From positions 62,001-126,000 of the forward strand of contig NZ_JACJJL010000005.1 in NCBI RefSeq assembly GCF_016899955.1: DNA of 64,000 bases, in the 5' to 3' direction. The translations under genes and the position numbers were made by a program. The notes under the pieces are model-generated. The model made no database searches and was not told the DNA's origin. It saw only the letters and a list, made by a program, of their open reading frames with translations. Source of the DNA: Marseilla massiliensis. GTDB taxonomy: Bacteria > Bacteroidota > Bacteroidia > Bacteroidales > Bacteroidaceae. This document shows positions 34,533 to 42,689 of the stretch, in pieces; within the stretch, counting starts at the first letter, position 1, and each line of letters starts with the position of its first letter.

Positions 34533-37460
34533 ATGAAAAGACTCTTATTGTTGATTGCCGTCGTGACGGCAACTCTCGCTGCTCTCGCGCAACGCAACGT
34601 GACCGGAAAGGTCATCGAAGCTGAAACAAACGAGCCTCTGGCCATGACAACGGTGAAACTGCTGAAGACCGACAGCACAATGGCCAAGGGAGGACTGACC
34701 GCCACAAACGGTTCGTTCAGCATAGCAGCCCCGGCCGACGGCAAGTACATACTGCAAGTGACGTGCATAGGCTTCAAGACTTACCACAAGAACATCACCA
34801 TCAGCGGCGGAAAGAACATGCCGCTGGGCACGATAAGCATGGAACCCGACGCCATAATGCTGAAGGGGGCCACCGTGACAGGCCGCGCCCTGAAGGTGAC
34901 CACACGCGAAGACACGTTTGTCTACAACGCTGCAGCCTACAGGACTCCCGAGGGGTCGGTGGTCGAAGAGCTGATAAAAAGACTGCCGGGAGCCAAGATT
35001 GACGACGACGGAAACATAACAATCAACGGCAAGGAGGTAAAGAAGATTCTCGTAGACGGCAAGGAGTTTATGGTGGGAGACACCAAGACCGCTCTGAAAA
35101 ACCTGCCTACCTCGATAATAGAGAAGGTGAAATCGTACGACGAGAAGAGCGACCTCGCCAGGGTGTCGGGCATCGACGACGGCGAGGAACAGACCGTGCT
35201 CGACTTCGGAATAAAGAAAGGCATGAACAAAGGACTACTGTCTAACGCCGACCTCTCGTACGGAACTAAAGACCGCTATGCCGCAAGGCTCATGGCAATG
35301 CGGTTTACCGACAAGCTGAGGCTGATGGGATTCGGCAGCGCCAACAACACCAACGACCGCGGCTTCGGCGGGCGAGGCGGACGGTTCGGCGGCGGACGGC
35401 GCGGACTGCAGTCGTCGAAGATGCTCGGTCTCAACTTCAACTACGAAGAGAAAGACAAGCTGCGCCTTGACGGAAGCGTGAGATGGAACCACGGCGACGG
35501 CGACACGCGCACGAAAAACTCTACCGAAAACTTCGTAAGCACAGAGGGGTCGTTCTCCAACAGCCTCAACCAGAGCTATTCGCGCAGCGACTCGTGGAAC
35601 GCCCAGATGCGCTTTGAATGGCATCCCGACACAATGACCACCATTATGTTCAGGCCTACTTTCAGCTACTCGACAAGCGACGGGATTAGCCTGAGCGAGT
35701 CGGCCACGTTCAACGAAGACCCGTATCTGTATGTTTCCGACCCGCTGGCAGCTGCCTCAATAGAGCAGATGGCCGCCGACTCTATGGCTGTCAACTCACG
35801 GAGAAACAGCAGCATAACATACAGCGAGTCCAAAAGCTTCGGCGGAATGCTCATGTTCAACCGACGGCTCAACAACGATGGGCGAAACGTTACGCTGAGA
35901 CTGAGGGGCAACTTCGGCGACAGCGAGAGCAAAAGCCTGAGCACCAACAACGTACACTTGTACAAGACAAAGAACATGCTGGGCCAAGACTCGACTTACC
36001 AGACCAACCGTTACAACCTCACCCCGCAGAAAAACTGGGACTACAGCATCAGGGCCACCTACAGCGAGCCTATCTTCAAGGCCACGTTCCTGCAATTCAG
36101 CTATGAGTTCCAGTACAAATACACGAAGAGCGACCGCTCTACGTTCGACTTCAGCAACCTCGGCGAGAACTTCTTCGCCGGCCTGTCGCCTGTATACCGC
36201 GGCTGGGACGACTACCTGAACCGCCTCGAAAACCCATACACTACGTATCTCGACGAAGACCTCAGCCGCTTCTCGGAGTACAAGAACTACATCCACGACA
36301 TCGAGGTGATGATGCGAATAATACGCCCAACCTACAACCTGAACTTCGGAGTGACCGTGATGCCGCAGAAAACAAACTTCGTTCAGCGCTACCAGGGGGT
36401 GACAACCGACACCACACGCACGGTAACCAACATATCGCCGACGCTCGACTTCAGATGGAAGATATCTAAAGTGAGCCAGCTTAGGGTGCGCTACCGCGGC
36501 ACAACCAGCCAGCCGAGCATGAGCGACCTGCTCGACATCACCGACGACAGCGACCCCCTGAACATATCGATGGGTAACCCCGGCCTTAAGCCGTCGTTCA
36601 CCAACACCCTCAATATGTTCTACAACAACTACATAGAGAACCACTACAAGACCCTGATGGCCAACTTCAGGTTCCAGACAACGAGCAACTCCATCAGCAA
36701 CATGGTGCGCTATGACCCTGAGACCGGCGGAAGGACGACACGCCCCGAGAACATCAACGGCAACTGGTCGACGCGCGGACAGTTCCTGTTCAACAGCGCA
36801 ATAGACTCTGCCGGGCTCTTCAACGTAAGCACAAACACCGAGATAAGGTACACCAACAGCGTAGGTTACGTGAGCATCGACAACCAAGACTCGCAAAAGA
36901 ACACCACCCGCAGCACTTCATTCGAAGAGGAACTGACTGCCGGTTTCCGCAACGACTGGTTTGAATTTGAGCTCAACGGCTCTGTGGAATATGAGCACTC
37001 GCGCAACAAACTGCAGCCAAACAGCAATCTCGACACGTGGGAGTTTGCCTATGGTTTCAACTCTAATGTAAGGTTGCCGTGGGGCACCGAGGTGGCTTTC
37101 GACCTCAACATGAACAGCCGCAGGGGCTACAGCGACGAGTCGCTCAACACCAACGAGCTGATATGGAACGCCCAGGTGAGCCAAAGTTTCCTCAAAGGCA
37201 AGAACCTGATCGTGATGCTTCAGTTCTACGACCTGCTTCACCAGCAGAGCAACTTCAGCCGTACCATCAACGCCATGCAGCGCAGCGACACCGAATACAA
37301 CGCCATAACGAGCTTCGGCATGCTACACGTGATTTACCGCCTCAACCTGTTTGGCTCAAAGGAGGCACGCCAGAACATGCAGCCTCGTGGCCCGAGAGAC
37401 CGCGGCATGGGCCCACGCGGCCCGCGAGGTGGTGGGTTTGGCAGGCCGGGGCGCTTCTGA
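34533..37460 (+). CDS. Outer-membrane beta-barrel protein with carboxypeptidase-like N-domain
   Basis: 975 residues. Signal peptide (first 19 residues, ending AALA), a carboxypeptidase-regulatory-like domain (about 21-110), a plug-like domain (VVEELIKRLPGAKIDDDGNITINGKEVKKILVDG is the characteristic stretch, here split for clarity: residues 147-180) and a C-terminal barrel of the OMP_b-brl_3 type. It resembles TonB-dependent receptors but has no recognised TonB box and no SusD partner. Two Gly/Arg-rich segments stand out: one in an early loop (about 273-290, RGGRFGGGRRG) and the tail (about 950-975, ending FGRPGRF). Substrate unknown; single gene. Confidence 0.8.
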   Translation: MKRLLLLIAVVTATLAALAQRNVTGKVIEAETNEPLAMTTVKLLKTDSTMAKGGLTATNGSFSIAAPADGKYILQVTCIGFKTYHKNITISGGKNMPLGTISMEPDAIMLKGATVTGRALKVTTREDTFVYNAAAYRTPEGSVVEELIKRLPGAKIDDDGNITINGKEVKKILVDGKEFMVGDTKTALKNLPTSIIEKVKSYDEKSDLARVSGIDDGEEQTVLDFGIKKGMNKGLLSNADLSYGTKDRYAARLMAMRFTDKLRLMGFGSANNTNDRGFGGRGGRFGGGRRGLQSSKMLGLNFNYEEKDKLRLDGSVRWNHGDGDTRTKNSTENFVSTEGSFSNSLNQSYSRSDSWNAQMRFEWHPDTMTTIMFRPTFSYSTSDGISLSESATFNEDPYLYVSDPLAAASIEQMAADSMAVNSRRNSSITYSESKSFGGMLMFNRRLNNDGRNVTLRLRGNFGDSESKSLSTNNVHLYKTKNMLGQDSTYQTNRYNLTPQKNWDYSIRATYSEPIFKATFLQFSYEFQYKYTKSDRSTFDFSNLGENFFAGLSPVYRGWDDYLNRLENPYTTYLDEDLSRFSEYKNYIHDIEVMMRIIRPTYNLNFGVTVMPQKTNFVQRYQGVTTDTTRTVTNISPTLDFRWKISKVSQLRVRYRGTTSQPSMSDLLDITDDSDPLNISMGNPGLKPSFTNTLNMFYNNYIENHYKTLMANFRFQTTSNSISNMVRYDPETGGRTTRPENINGNWSTRGQFLFNSAIDSAGLFNVSTNTEIRYTNSVGYVSIDNQDSQKNTTRSTSFEEELTAGFRNDWFEFELNGSVEYEHSRNKLQPNSNLDTWEFAYGFNSNVRLPWGTEVAFDLNMNSRRGYSDESLNTNELIWNAQVSQSFLKGKNLIVMLQFYDLLHQQSNFSRTINAMQRSDTEYNAITSFGMLHVIYRLNLFGSKEARQNMQPRGPRDRGMGPRGPRGGGFGRPGRF

Positions 37461-37502
37461 CGGCACCGGCGCCACGCCGCAACGGCAACACCGAATGCGG
37501 CC

Positions 37503-37557
37503 ACAAAGCTCCGAGGGGGCTGCAAACGGATTGTTTGCAGCCCCCTCGGAGCTTTGT
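37503..37557. terminator. Perfect 25-bp hairpin between convergent genes
   Basis: Arms 37503-37527 and 37533-37557 are perfectly complementary over 25 nt around a 5-nt loop (GGATT). It lies 42 nt after the barrel-protein stop and 83 nt from the gltD stop, so it can serve both strands as a terminator. No T-run follows on either side. Confidence 0.7.
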
Positions 37558-37639
37558 GACGCAGCCCACACCGCCGGCAAAAGTCTGCCCTGCCGTACGG
37601 CCACGCCCACAGAAATGTAAAAAGTCTGGGCAGCAACTG

Positions 37640-38995
37640 CTACCCTGCACCATCGGTGCGAGCCTGCGGCGAGTTGACCGCCTCGAGCAGCTTGATGGCG
37701 TCTACATACTTGGCAATGCCCTCGGCAACGAGCTTGGCGTCGCGCATGGCAAGCACAACGGTAGACGGGCGGTTGACCACATCGCCGCCGGCAAACACGC
37801 CCTTGCGGCTTGTCATGCCGTAAGGCGTCTCGCGCGTGAGCACGTAGCCGCGCTCATCGACATCTATTCCCTTTGTAGTCGACACGATGCGGCTGGCCGG
37901 TACCGAGCCGATGGCCATCAAAACCTTGTCGGCTTTCTCTATCCTGCGCTCGCCGCCGCTCTCAATCACCACACCGCTGAGGATGCCGTTGTAGTCGAGA
38001 ATCTCGACTATGCTCGACTGCCAATTGAACTTCACGCCCTCCTCTACGGCCTCGTCGTACTCCGACCTCAGCGCGCTCATGTCGTCGATGGTGCGGTGAT
38101 ACACAATCTCCACGTCCTTGGCGCCCATGCGTATGGCCGTGCGTGCGGCGTCCATGGCCGTATTTCCGCAGCCGATGACAAAGACCCGGTCGCCGTCGTG
38201 CACCGGTACGTCCTCGCGGGCTATGCTACCCTCGTTGTACAGGCTTACCTTCCGCAGGAAATAGACGGCCTGCCTCACACCCCTGAGGTTGCGCCCCGGG
38301 ATGTCGGGCTTGCGCGGCTTGACCGTCCCGGTGCCCATGAAGATGGCGTCGAAACCGCGTTCAAACATCTGGTCGATGTTGAGGTCGGTGCCAATGGTGG
38401 TGTTGCAGTGGAACACCACGCCCAGTTCCTCAATCTTCTTTATCTCGCGCCGCACCACGTCCTTGGGCAGACGGTACTCCGGTATGCCGAACATGAGCAC
38501 GCCGCCTGGCTCGGGCTCCATCTCGAACACCTCGACGTTGAAGCCCATGCGGGCCAGGTCGCCGGCAATGGTGAGCCCGGCGGGCCCCGAACCGATGACG
38601 GCCACGCGGCCGCGGGTCTTGGGTTGCAGCTTCTCGCGTATCAGACCCATGTCGCCATCGAAGTCGGCGATGAAGCGCTCCAGCTTGCCCACATGTATGC
38701 CCTGGCCCTTCTTGGTGAGCACACAGTGGCCTTCACACTGCTTCTCGTGGGGGCACACGCGCCCGCAAACAGCCGGAAGGTTGCTCTTGTCGTTGATTAT
38801 CTTCATCGCATTGCCGAAGTTTCCCTTCGATATCTCATTTATCCAGTCGGGAATATCCTGACTGATGGGACAGCCCTTGCGGCACGACGGCACCTTGCAG
38901 TGAAGGCAACGCTTGGCCTCGTTGATAGCCTCAAGGATGGTATAACCCTCGTTGACCTCGTGGAAAAGGTCTCTCTGTTCGTGTTCTTTCTCCAT
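37640..38995 (-). CDS. gltD: Glutamate synthase small subunit (NADPH-dependent)
   Basis: 451 residues. The N-terminal ferredoxin-like region binds Fe-S clusters (CLHCKVPSCRKGCP and CGRVCPHEKQCEGHC, residues about 36-48 and 97-112). Two nucleotide-binding motifs follow: GSGPAGLTIAGDLARMG for FAD and VIGCGNTAMDAARTA for NADPH. It feeds electrons from NADPH to the large subunit, which is not encoded in this window. A stand-alone role as oxidoreductase subunit (for example with an unlinked partner) is possible. Its own promoter lies at 39070-39040. Confidence 0.9.
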   Translation of the reverse strand: MEKEHEQRDLFHEVNEGYTILEAINEAKRCLHCKVPSCRKGCPISQDIPDWINEISKGNFGNAMKIINDKSNLPAVCGRVCPHEKQCEGHCVLTKKGQGIHVGKLERFIADFDGDMGLIREKLQPKTRGRVAVIGSGPAGLTIAGDLARMGFNVEVFEMEPEPGGVLMFGIPEYRLPKDVVRREIKKIEELGVVFHCNTTIGTDLNIDQMFERGFDAIFMGTGTVKPRKPDIPGRNLRGVRQAVYFLRKVSLYNEGSIAREDVPVHDGDRVFVIGCGNTAMDAARTAIRMGAKDVEIVYHRTIDDMSALRSEYDEAVEEGVKFNWQSSIVEILDYNGILSGVVIESGGERRIEKADKVLMAIGSVPASRIVSTTKGIDVDERGYVLTRETPYGMTSRKGVFAGGDVVNRPSTVVLAMRDAKLVAEGIAKYVDAIKLLEAVNSPQARTDGAG

Positions 38996-39039
38996 GTCGT
39001 TTAAGTAGTTTATCCTTAATTACAGCGATAAATATGCCA

Positions 39040-39070
39040 CAAAGATACGTCAAGTTTGACATTCGGCAAA
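39040..39070 (-). promoter_or_regulatory. Promoter of gltD
   Basis: On the minus strand TTTG (39070-39067), 19-nt spacer, TATCTTTG (39047-39040). Full match to the Bacteroidetes consensus; leader about 40 nt. It is back to back with the aroB promoter. Confidence 0.7.
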
Positions 39071-39110
39071 ATAATAACGCCTTTTTATTTCAAGACCCAC
39101 ATATTTACAG

Positions 39111-39118
39111 TAACTTTG
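39111..39118 (+). promoter_or_regulatory. -7 element of aroB
   Basis: TAACTTTG followed by C, 23 nt before the aroB ATG. A weak -33 (TTTC, 39088-39091) lies 19 nt upstream. Confidence 0.5.
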
Positions 39119-39141
39119 CAACATGCAAAACAGCTTGAAAA

Positions 39142-40194
39142 ATGGAAAAACAGAAGATTACAATATCCGATAACCTGGGCCAGGCACTGGCCGGGGCGAT
39201 TGCCGAATGCGCCCCCGACCGCATCTTCGTGCTTGCCGACGAAACCACGGCACGCCTGTGCCTGCCGCTGGCGGCAAGCTGCCCCGGGGTCAATGAGGCC
39301 GGGCTGATTACCATAAAGGCCACAGACTCCAACAAGAACATCGACTCGCTGCAACACGTGTGGGCCGAACTGGGCCGGATGGGGGCCACGCGCCACTCTA
39401 TGCTCATAAACATAGGAGGGGGCATGGTGACCGACCTTGGCGGGTTTGCCGCATCGACATTCAAGCGCGGGATAAGCTACGTGAACGTCCCGACAACGCT
39501 GCTCGCCATGGTAGACGCATCGGTCGGCGGGAAGACGGGCATAAACTTCAACGGGCTGAAAAACGAGGTCGGGGTGTTCAACAATGCCAGCCGCGTGATA
39601 TTAGACACCGACTTCCTTGGCACCATGGACACCGAGAACATGCTGTCGGGGTATGCCGAGATGCTGAAGCACGGCCTGATAAGCAGCGAACGAATGTGGG
39701 CCGAGCTCCTGGCGTTCGACGTGGAGCACCCGGATCTCGGCCAACTGAGGCGGATGGTGGCCGATTCGGTGGCCGTAAAGGAGAGGATTGTGCTCGAAGA
39801 CCCCACCGAACGCTCGCTGCGCAAGGCCCTCAACCTGGGCCACACGGCCGGCCACGCCTTCGAGTCGTTCGCCCTGGCACACAGGCCTGTGCTACACGGG
39901 TATGCCGTGGCCTACGGACTAGTGTGCGAGCTGTATCTCAGTGTGGTGAAAACGGGCTTCCCCGCAGACAAGATGAGGCAGACGGTGGCGTTTATCAACG
40001 AGCATTACGGAAAGATGAACATAACGTGCGACGACTATGCCACGCTGTTTGAACTGATGACTCACGACAAGAAGAACGTGGCCGGGACGATAAACTTCAC
40101 GCTGCTCGGCGGCATCGGCGACATCAGGATAAACCAGACGGCCACGAGAGACGAGATATTTGAAGCTCTCGACTTCTACCGCGAGGGCAACTGA
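39142..40194 (+). CDS. aroB: 3-Dehydroquinate synthase
   Basis: 350 residues. Second step of the shikimate pathway, converting DAHP to 3-dehydroquinate with NAD and a divalent metal. Blocks: INIGGGMVTDLGGFAASTFKRG (NAD binding), TTLLAMVDASVGGKTGINF (family signature with active-site Lys), and the metal-binding Glu/His in SGYAEMLKHG, NLGHTAGHAFE and LHGYAVAYG. The pathway supplies chorismate to the menaquinone operon, though the genes are separate. Confidence 0.95.
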   Translation: MEKQKITISDNLGQALAGAIAECAPDRIFVLADETTARLCLPLAASCPGVNEAGLITIKATDSNKNIDSLQHVWAELGRMGATRHSMLINIGGGMVTDLGGFAASTFKRGISYVNVPTTLLAMVDASVGGKTGINFNGLKNEVGVFNNASRVILDTDFLGTMDTENMLSGYAEMLKHGLISSERMWAELLAFDVEHPDLGQLRRMVADSVAVKERIVLEDPTERSLRKALNLGHTAGHAFESFALAHRPVLHGYAVAYGLVCELYLSVVKTGFPADKMRQTVAFINEHYGKMNITCDDYATLFELMTHDKKNVAGTINFTLLGGIGDIRINQTATRDEIFEALDFYREGN

Positions 40195-40364
40195 ACGGCG
40201 CGTGCGGCAGGGCGGCATGACCGGGCCGGCGCCACAGCCCGGTTGCCGCAAACGGACGCAAGCGGCGCCGCGACACGCCAACGGCGGCCGCTTCAGGGTG
40301 GTGCATGGGCAGCCCCACGGCAGCGAATGATGTTTACAGCAGTATGCAACGTGAGCCGCGGCGG

Positions 40365-40462
40365 TGCCAAACAGGCTGTTTTGCACCGCAAAACGGCAGG
40401 TTTTGAACAGCGATATGGGCCGTTTTGCATTGCAAAACGGCCCATATCCGTAACCCATTGGC
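40365..40462. repeat. 22-nt phased pseudo-palindrome array E with 18-bp perfect hairpin
   Basis: Units centred at 40375, 40397, 40419 and 40441. Units three and four form a perfect 18-nt inverted repeat (40412-40429 with 40431-40448) around a single T. Units one and two form a shorter one. The right flank AACCCATTGGCCTTCAGCGG (from 40452) is similar to the complement of the left flanks of arrays D and G. Lies between convergent aroB and lacI. Confidence 0.85.
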
Positions 40463-40530
40463 CTTCAGCGGGTTTGCCGCCACGCCGCCACGGCATGGCA
40501 ATTCAATACAAACAGATGGCCGAGGGGGAT

Positions 40531-41562
40531 TCAAAGCAAGTCTCTCCGCTTGGCCGAGGTCTCCCTGATGACAAGCTGCTGGGGCACCACCTCGCGGCAC
40601 ACAGCCTTGTCGCCGGCAATGTTGCGCAACAGCATCCTGCACGCCGTAACGCCCATCAGGTGAGACTGGTCTACGATGGCCGACAGGCGAGGGGTGACAT
40701 ACGCCGCATGGGCATCGTCGGTGAAGCCTATCAGCGCCACCTCGTCGGGTATGCTGAGCCCCATGTGCTTGATGGCGGCAAAGGCGGCAAAGGTGATTGT
40801 GTCGTTGAAAGCCAGTATGGCATCGGGGCGGTCGGGCCGGGCCAGCATCTGCCCGACGGCCTTCATCGCCACGTTGTAGTCAATCCGGTCGCAGGCAACG
40901 AGCGTGCGGTCGATGGCTATGCGGTTGTCGCGCAAGGCCTCGAGGTAGCCGTGCTTGCGCCTCCTTACCATGTCAAGGTGGTTGGGGCCGCCGATGAAGG
41001 CTATGCGGCGGCTGCCGGTGTCTATCAGGTGCTGCGTGGCCTGCCTGGCGGCCTCGTCGCCGTTGGCCGTGACCGACGAGAAACGGTCGGGCAGGCATGT
41101 GCGTCCGCAAAACACAAGCGGTATGCCCATGGCTGCCAGTTCCTCGAAATGAGAGTAGTCGGTGGTGTCTTGCGCCAGGCAAGCCACTATGCCTTCCACA
41201 TGCAGGCTTATGAAATTGTCGATGGCCCTGGCCTCGGCAGCAAAATCCTCGTGGCTGTTTGCGCTTATCACAGAATAGCCGGCCTTGGCCGCCTCGTCCT
41301 CTATGCCGTCGAGAACGGCTGCATAGTAGTGGGAGACGAGGTTGGGCATGACCACGCCTATAACCCTCGGCGACTCACGCCTCAGGCTTCTTGCAAATGG
41401 ATTGGGACGATAATTGAGCCTCTGGGCCAAGTCCTTGACCCGCTGCTGCATCTCCTTGCCTATCTCTGGACTGCTGCGCAGGGCGCGGCTCACGGTGGCA
41501 ATGCTCACCCCAAGCTCCTGGGCAAGGTCTTTGAGTGAAACTCTTCGTCTGCTGTCAGCCAT
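40531..41562 (-). CDS. LacI-family transcriptional regulator (copy 2)
   Basis: 343 residues. Helix-turn-helix VSLKDLAQELGVSIATVSRA near residue 8, followed by a full sensor domain (VIGVVMPN, GIVACLAQ, RRIAFIGG, ALIGFTDD). It is a paralogue of the regulator at 4076-5095, sharing the order and spacing of all blocks. No metabolic gene adjoins, so it is an orphan regulator. A palindrome overlapping its own -33 element suggests autoregulation. Confidence 0.9.
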   Translation of the reverse strand: MADSRRRVSLKDLAQELGVSIATVSRALRSSPEIGKEMQQRVKDLAQRLNYRPNPFARSLRRESPRVIGVVMPNLVSHYYAAVLDGIEDEAAKAGYSVISANSHEDFAAEARAIDNFISLHVEGIVACLAQDTTDYSHFEELAAMGIPLVFCGRTCLPDRFSSVTANGDEAARQATQHLIDTGSRRIAFIGGPNHLDMVRRRKHGYLEALRDNRIAIDRTLVACDRIDYNVAMKAVGQMLARPDRPDAILAFNDTITFAAFAAIKHMGLSIPDEVALIGFTDDAHAAYVTPRLSAIVDQSHLMGVTACRMLLRNIAGDKAVCREVVPQQLVIRETSAKRRDLL

Positions 41563-41673
41563 AGTTTTAAGTGTTTGTTGTAAGGTCGTAAATAATTGTT
41601 TCTAACCATTGTAGCTGCTGCAATGAGTGTTGGCACTTAAGCGGCGAATCGCAAACACGGCCGCTTCTTGCTG

Positions 41674-41712
41674 CAAAATTACGTAAAGTAGACCAAATGC
41701 GCAAACGTTTAC
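41674..41712 (-). promoter_or_regulatory. Promoter of lacI copy 2 with overlapping palindromic operator
   Basis: On the minus strand TTTG (41705-41702), 20-nt spacer and TAATTTTG (41681-41674). The palindrome GCAAACGTTTAC (41701-41712, perfect core AAACGTTT with central CG) covers the -33 element. A central CG in an 8-12-nt palindrome is typical of LacI-family operators, so binding here would block the promoter. Confidence 0.6.
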
Positions 41713-41784
41713 GTTAGTTTTTTCAATATAACGGCGACATTGTAATGAATTTGTAGCTATCTTTGCATCAGAAAAATTGGACTC

Positions 41785-41893
41785 GGCAATCTGTGAGAAA
41801 GCTCACATTGCACTCGTCGGCATTATCATTCGAAAGGATAAGCGGCAGGCGGCAATACATGAGCAAGCTCGTTTTGCACTCGTTGGCACTATC
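41785..41893. repeat. Two 43-nt degenerate direct repeats, 66 nt apart
   Basis: Copies at 41785-41827 and 41851-41893 share GGCAAT, TGAG, AAGCTC, TTGCACTCGT, GGCA and TATC in the same order and spacing, with changes in between at 10 positions. The segment TTGCACTCGTT also occurs just after the nusB -7 element (491-501). The intervening and following sequence (41894-42040) shows no gene. Possibly a duplicated promoter-proximal segment. Confidence 0.55.
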
Positions 41894-42048
41894 CCTGCCG
41901 AGGCTGAGTCGATATTCCTTGTGACCTAAACAAAATCGCCCGAGGCAATGCCTCAACCAACATGAAATGGCAAGGCGAATTGTAGGGCATGACATCCGAA
42001 ATGAAAATGAGTAATGAATAGTTGATAATAAGTTAGTTAGAAAACATC

Positions 42049-42080
42049 GGGCCAAGACTGTCGGGAGACATGCTTGGCCC
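42049..42080. terminator. Terminator after the thioesterase gene
   Basis: GGGCCAAG (42049-42056) pairs with CTTGGCCC (42073-42080). T-rich sequence follows on the plus strand and a shorter one on the minus strand. It lies 51 nt past the stop of the minus-strand thioesterase gene. Confidence 0.5.
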
Positions 42081-42130
42081 TTTCTCTTTTGGCTTTGCCG
42101 GCCACGACGGGCGGCGCAAGCCACCGGCCG

Positions 42131-42622
42131 TCATTCTGCCGTCACGCCGTCGCCGTCGGCATCACAGCTGGTAAACCCCATCTCCCTTGCCTTTTCGGGC
42201 GGAAACGTGAAATAGGTGGCTTCGCCCTCGGTGCAGAGTTCACCCTTTGAGTTGGCTATCTCGACATGAATCAATGCCATGTTGCGGCGCATCTCGCTCA
42301 AGGTGGCACGTATGGTAATCTGCTCTTCGGTGGTCATTATCGACTTGCGGTAGCGCACCTCAAGCTTGGTGGTGACGCCTGTGGTCTGCAACCGGCGGAA
42401 CACCACCCACGAAGCACACTCGTCTATCAGCGTGGCCTGTATGCCGCCATGCAACGTGTCTATCCATCCCTGGTAGTGGGCCTGCGGCTTCCAGAAGCAA
42501 ACCACGCTGTCGCCGTCTTCATAAAACTCCATCTTGACGCCCAGCGGATTGTCTGGGCAACAACCGAAACAGTCGTATCCAGGCTTGGAAAGCCAAGGGT
42601 TGTTTATCTTTCTCATAAGCAT
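42131..42622 (-). CDS. PaaI-type hotdog thioesterase
   Basis: 163 residues from the ATG at 42622 (MLMRKINNPW); ATG 42616 also possible. A longer frame upstream lacks similarity and is not used. Single hotdog domain with DTLHGGIQATLIDECASWVVFRR, the family catalytic block. The N-terminus has CFGCCPDNPLGVKMEF, a Cys pattern common in this subfamily. Substrate unknown, presumably an acyl-CoA. Not close to the first hotdog protein (27561-27986). Ends the minus-strand block and follows the DUF5686 gene. Confidence 0.8.
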   Translation of the reverse strand: MLMRKINNPWLSKPGYDCFGCCPDNPLGVKMEFYEDGDSVVCFWKPQAHYQGWIDTLHGGIQATLIDECASWVVFRRLQTTGVTTKLEVRYRKSIMTTEEQITIRATLSEMRRNMALIHVEIANSKGELCTEGEATYFTFPPEKAREMGFTSCDADGDGVTAE

Positions 42623-42689
42623 TGTTGTTTGGTTACACCCGCAAAAGTAAGCAAAAAGCGGCATAAAACGCTCTCGGCAGCCAAGTTTT

